Source of the DNA: Amorphochlora amoebiformis
Taxonomy: Eukaryota > Cercozoa > Chlorarachniophyceae
Assembly: GCA_054601695.1 (NCBI GenBank)
Contig: BAAHQB010000118.1
Span: 310,001-374,000 of the forward strand
DNA: 64,000 nt
Direction: 5' to 3'
In this document: positions 63,539 through 64,000 of the stretch, piece after piece
Numbering within the stretch: the stretch's first letter is position 1
Layout of the letters: the number at the start of each line of letters is the position of its first letter
The notes under the pieces: generated by a model
What the model was told of the DNA's origin: nothing
Database searches by the model: none
What the model saw: only the letters and a program-made list of their open reading frames with translations
Program-made: the position numbers and the translations under genes

Positions 63539-64000
63539 GCTCAATGTTCGCAGTCTTGAATTTTTGTGACGTGTCCTCCGGTAGTTACTAGAGTTATTCG
63601 ACACCACTACGGTAGTAACTGACACTACATGTAATAGTGTAGGTGGGCGTGTGATCTGGATAATTCTAGTATTCGAAAATTATCCTAGAAATGCAGAGTC
63701 AAATTGTATTTGTAATTAATAAAAACGGTCTTACATTAGTTATATAATCTAGATAATACCAGTCAGTTTAAATTTTTTCACGTGAGCTGAGGCGAAGGAA
63801 AAATTTTGCATTTCCACTAGTCTAGTTAGATTTACACAAGTTACATCAGAATGATCTGTGAGAAGTTTTCAGATTTACATTTGCAGTTTATTCAGCGCTC
63901 CCAAGAGGCATTAATTTCTTCACATTATAGAAGCGCTCGCTACTAAGCTTCAGCTCTACTAGCTATAACTAAGCAGACGAGATATGACGAGCGGTCAATT
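63539..64000. other. TA-poor 3' flank of NOP53
   Basis: Unique sequence without microsatellites or telomeric repeats. It contains the proposed NOP53 3' UTR. On the - strand a short frame ending KKLMPLGSAE and a stop (about 63945-63910) could be the last exon of a convergent gene, but nothing else supports it. Confidence 0.4.
63718..63723 (+). terminator. AATAAA polyadenylation signal of NOP53
   Basis: A canonical AATAAA lies 180 nt after the NOP53 TGA in TA-poor sequence, a suitable place for its 3' end. Confidence 0.45.

Overview
The window is nuclear DNA of an intron-dense eukaryote, most likely a protist or alga that I cannot place further. Reasons: spliceosomal GT...AG introns everywhere, short exons, TTAGGG-type telomere-like repeats, and no prokaryotic gene architecture. 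More than half of the sequence is (TA)n microsatellite. The rest of the non-coding DNA is telomere-like (CCCTAA/TTAGGG) arrays, polypurine/polypyrimidine tracts and minisatellites. Almost every long open frame is a translated TA repeat (poly Ile-Tyr) or telomeric repeat and is not a gene. The real coding sequence is in short exons (about 15-210 nt, many exactly 54, 42, 72 or 78 nt) found by splice sites, matching intron phases and continuous reading frames.

Layout. About 90-49,274, + strand: a long series of exons, almost all on the same strand, most of them symmetrical phase 0-0. I annotate it as seven blocks because each block ends in an in-frame stop if its last exon is read through. Good donor sites lie before each of those stops, and the phases join across several block borders (for example 28491 to 29611 and 32628 to 33305), so the blocks may be one or a few giant genes. 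The first about 33 kb encodes helical, charged peptides with no family I recognise. The part from about 34 kb to 49 kb encodes many membrane segments plus a stretch resembling an RGS domain. 50,462-52,989, - strand: a WASP-like actin nucleation-promoting factor (polyproline stretch and WH2 motif). 53,043-63,538, + strand: NOP53, the 60S ribosome-assembly factor, the most securely identified gene; about 340 residues are spread over about 10.5 kb. The WASP-like gene and NOP53 are divergent, with about 53 bp between their proposed start codons.

The most unusual feature is that introns repeatedly carry decayed or fresh copies of the 3' end of the preceding exon together with its donor site. At least 18 exons show this; one has five extra copies. 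Telomere-like arrays of both orientations sit inside introns, and a dispersed element of about 60 bp is found at the edges of several of those arrays. Exon coordinates come from reading the sequence by eye; no transcript or database search was available.
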